Source: Alphaproteobacteria bacterium (GTDB lineage Bacteria > Pseudomonadota > Alphaproteobacteria > Rhodobacterales > Rhodobacteraceae). Taken from it: 64,000 nucleotides of DNA. The position numbers and the translations under genes are program-made. Positions within the stretch are counted from its first letter, which is position 1; each line of letters opens with the position of its first letter. Of the stretch, positions 63,446 through 64,000 are shown one piece after another. The notes beneath the pieces were generated by a model that saw only the letters and a list, made by a program, of their open reading frames with translations, did no database searches and was not told where the DNA came from. Location: positions 62,001 to 126,000 of the forward strand of contig JAUHZO010000004.1 in the NCBI GenBank assembly GCA_030425925.1, written 5' to 3'.

Positions 63446-64000
63446 CGCGGCGTACCGCTTTCGCTGCGGTAGATTTCGTAGACCGCAGCGGTGTCATGGC
63501 TTTCCGGCAGCGTGGCCGAGGCCTTGCGGTACATCTCGACACAGACGTCGAACAGCGGCACCGGCACGCCCAGCCGCGCGATATCGTCCCCGATGACGGA
63601 CAGGTCCTTTTCGAACATCTTCAGGCTGGCTGTGGGCGGGTCGTAATCGCCCTGGATCATCAGCGGCATCCGCAAGTCCAGCATGCGCGACTGCCCGGCC
63701 CCGGTGGACAGCAGATCATAGACCACCTGTTTGTCGAGCCCCATGGCCACGCCGTAGTTCAGCGCCTCGGCAGCGGCGGTGTTGTGGATCGCAACGATGT
63801 GATTGGCGACGTATTTCAGCCGGGAGCCGCCGCCGAACGGGCCCGCGTCGATCACCTTGCGGGTGAAATGCGCCATGTAGGGGCGGGCCAGCGCCATGGC
63901 CTTTTCGGGGCCCGAGGCCATCATCACCAGATCGCCGACCGCGGCCTGCGCGCCGGTGCCGCTGACGGTGCAGTCCAGCATCTCGATGCCCGCCGCGGCC
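63442..64000 (-). CDS. NAD(P)-dependent dehydrogenase, HIBADH-like, 5' end beyond window
   Basis: Partial: 185 codons plus the stop are visible and the frame stays open to the window end (a methionine at 63981 is internal, preceded by AGIE). The visible part has SGTGAQAAVGDLVMMASG, and the catalytic lysine region RLKYVANHIVAIHN. The N-terminal Rossmann domain is missing from the window. It is a second family member distinct from the 61.8 kb gene. It is coupled to the TauE gene. Confidence 0.85.
   Translation of the reverse strand, partial: AAAGIEMLDCTVSGTGAQAAVGDLVMMASGPEKAMALARPYMAHFTRKVIDAGPFGGGSRLKYVANHIVAIHNTAAAEALNYGVAMGLDKQVVYDLLSTGAGQSRMLDLRMPLMIQGDYDPPTASLKMFEKDLSVIGDDIARLGVPVPLFDVCVEMYRKASATLPESHDTAAVYEIYRSESGTPR

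Noticed and set aside
1-64000. CRISPR arrays, integrases, transposases, prophage genes or tRNA-linked attachment sites.
   Set aside because: No evenly spaced direct repeats and no recombinase or transposase protein was seen on either strand.

Overview
The window is a GC-rich, densely coded chromosome segment from an alphaproteobacterium, most likely a Rhodobacterales (Roseobacter/Paracoccus-type) organism. This is inferred from several things seen together: lptC-lptA-lptB-hpf-ptsN gene order, a BluE-type L-threonine kinase in the cobalamin genes, a YlxR-L7Ae fusion between nusA and infB, a DUF5927-like GT14 glycosyltransferase, and many TRAP and molybdenum-hydroxylase genes. No rRNA, tRNA, CRISPR array, insertion sequence, integrase or phage gene was found. 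No gene-free stretch exceeds about 250 bases.

Region 1 (1-30 kb) is mostly housekeeping: LPS transport (lptCAB), ribosome hibernation and nitrogen PTS (hpf, ptsN), a divergent late-cobalamin block (cobT-cobU facing bluE-cbiB-cobC), an aminotransferase, the rimP-nusA-ylxR-infB operon behind a terminator-like leader hairpin, a secreted FG-GAP/RTX-type protein, a 44-residue small protein, mutT, argJ, a parvulin, secA with two envelope genes behind it, radC, dnaJ, dnaK and alkB.

Region 2 (29.5-40.4 kb) concerns the cell surface. It has a polysaccharide ABC-export permease without its ATPase, cysQ, and then a run of galU, galE, four glycosyltransferases and a two-domain sulfotransferase. Together these could supply UDP-glucose/UDP-galactose, build a glycan, and sulfate it. 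CysQ would clear the PAP released by sulfotransfer.

Region 3 (40.4-64 kb) is accessory catabolism and the most interesting part. Cluster A (40.5-53.1 kb) holds a cupin, a 2,6-dihydroxypyridine-3-hydroxylase-like flavin monooxygenase, a cyclase-family hydrolase with an altered metal motif, two OsmC proteins, a peroxiredoxin, a TetR regulator, a three-subunit molybdenum hydroxylase, a second cupin and a TRAP transporter. The intergenic regions of cluster A carry five related 16-bp imperfect palindromes, consensus TTTATCGNNCGATAAA, which I propose as the operators of the local TetR protein. Cluster B (53.2-64 kb) holds a luciferase-like monooxygenase, an alpha/beta hydrolase, a NodB-fold hydrolase, a Gfo/Idh/MocA dehydrogenase, a LysR regulator facing a flavin reductase and a carboxymuconolactone-decarboxylase-like protein, an isoquinoline-oxidoreductase-like IorA/IorB pair, two 3-hydroxyisobutyrate-dehydrogenase-like enzymes and a TauE/SafE exporter. 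My inference is that A and B together import and degrade a nitrogen-containing heteroaromatic compound. The substrate cannot be named from sequence alone.
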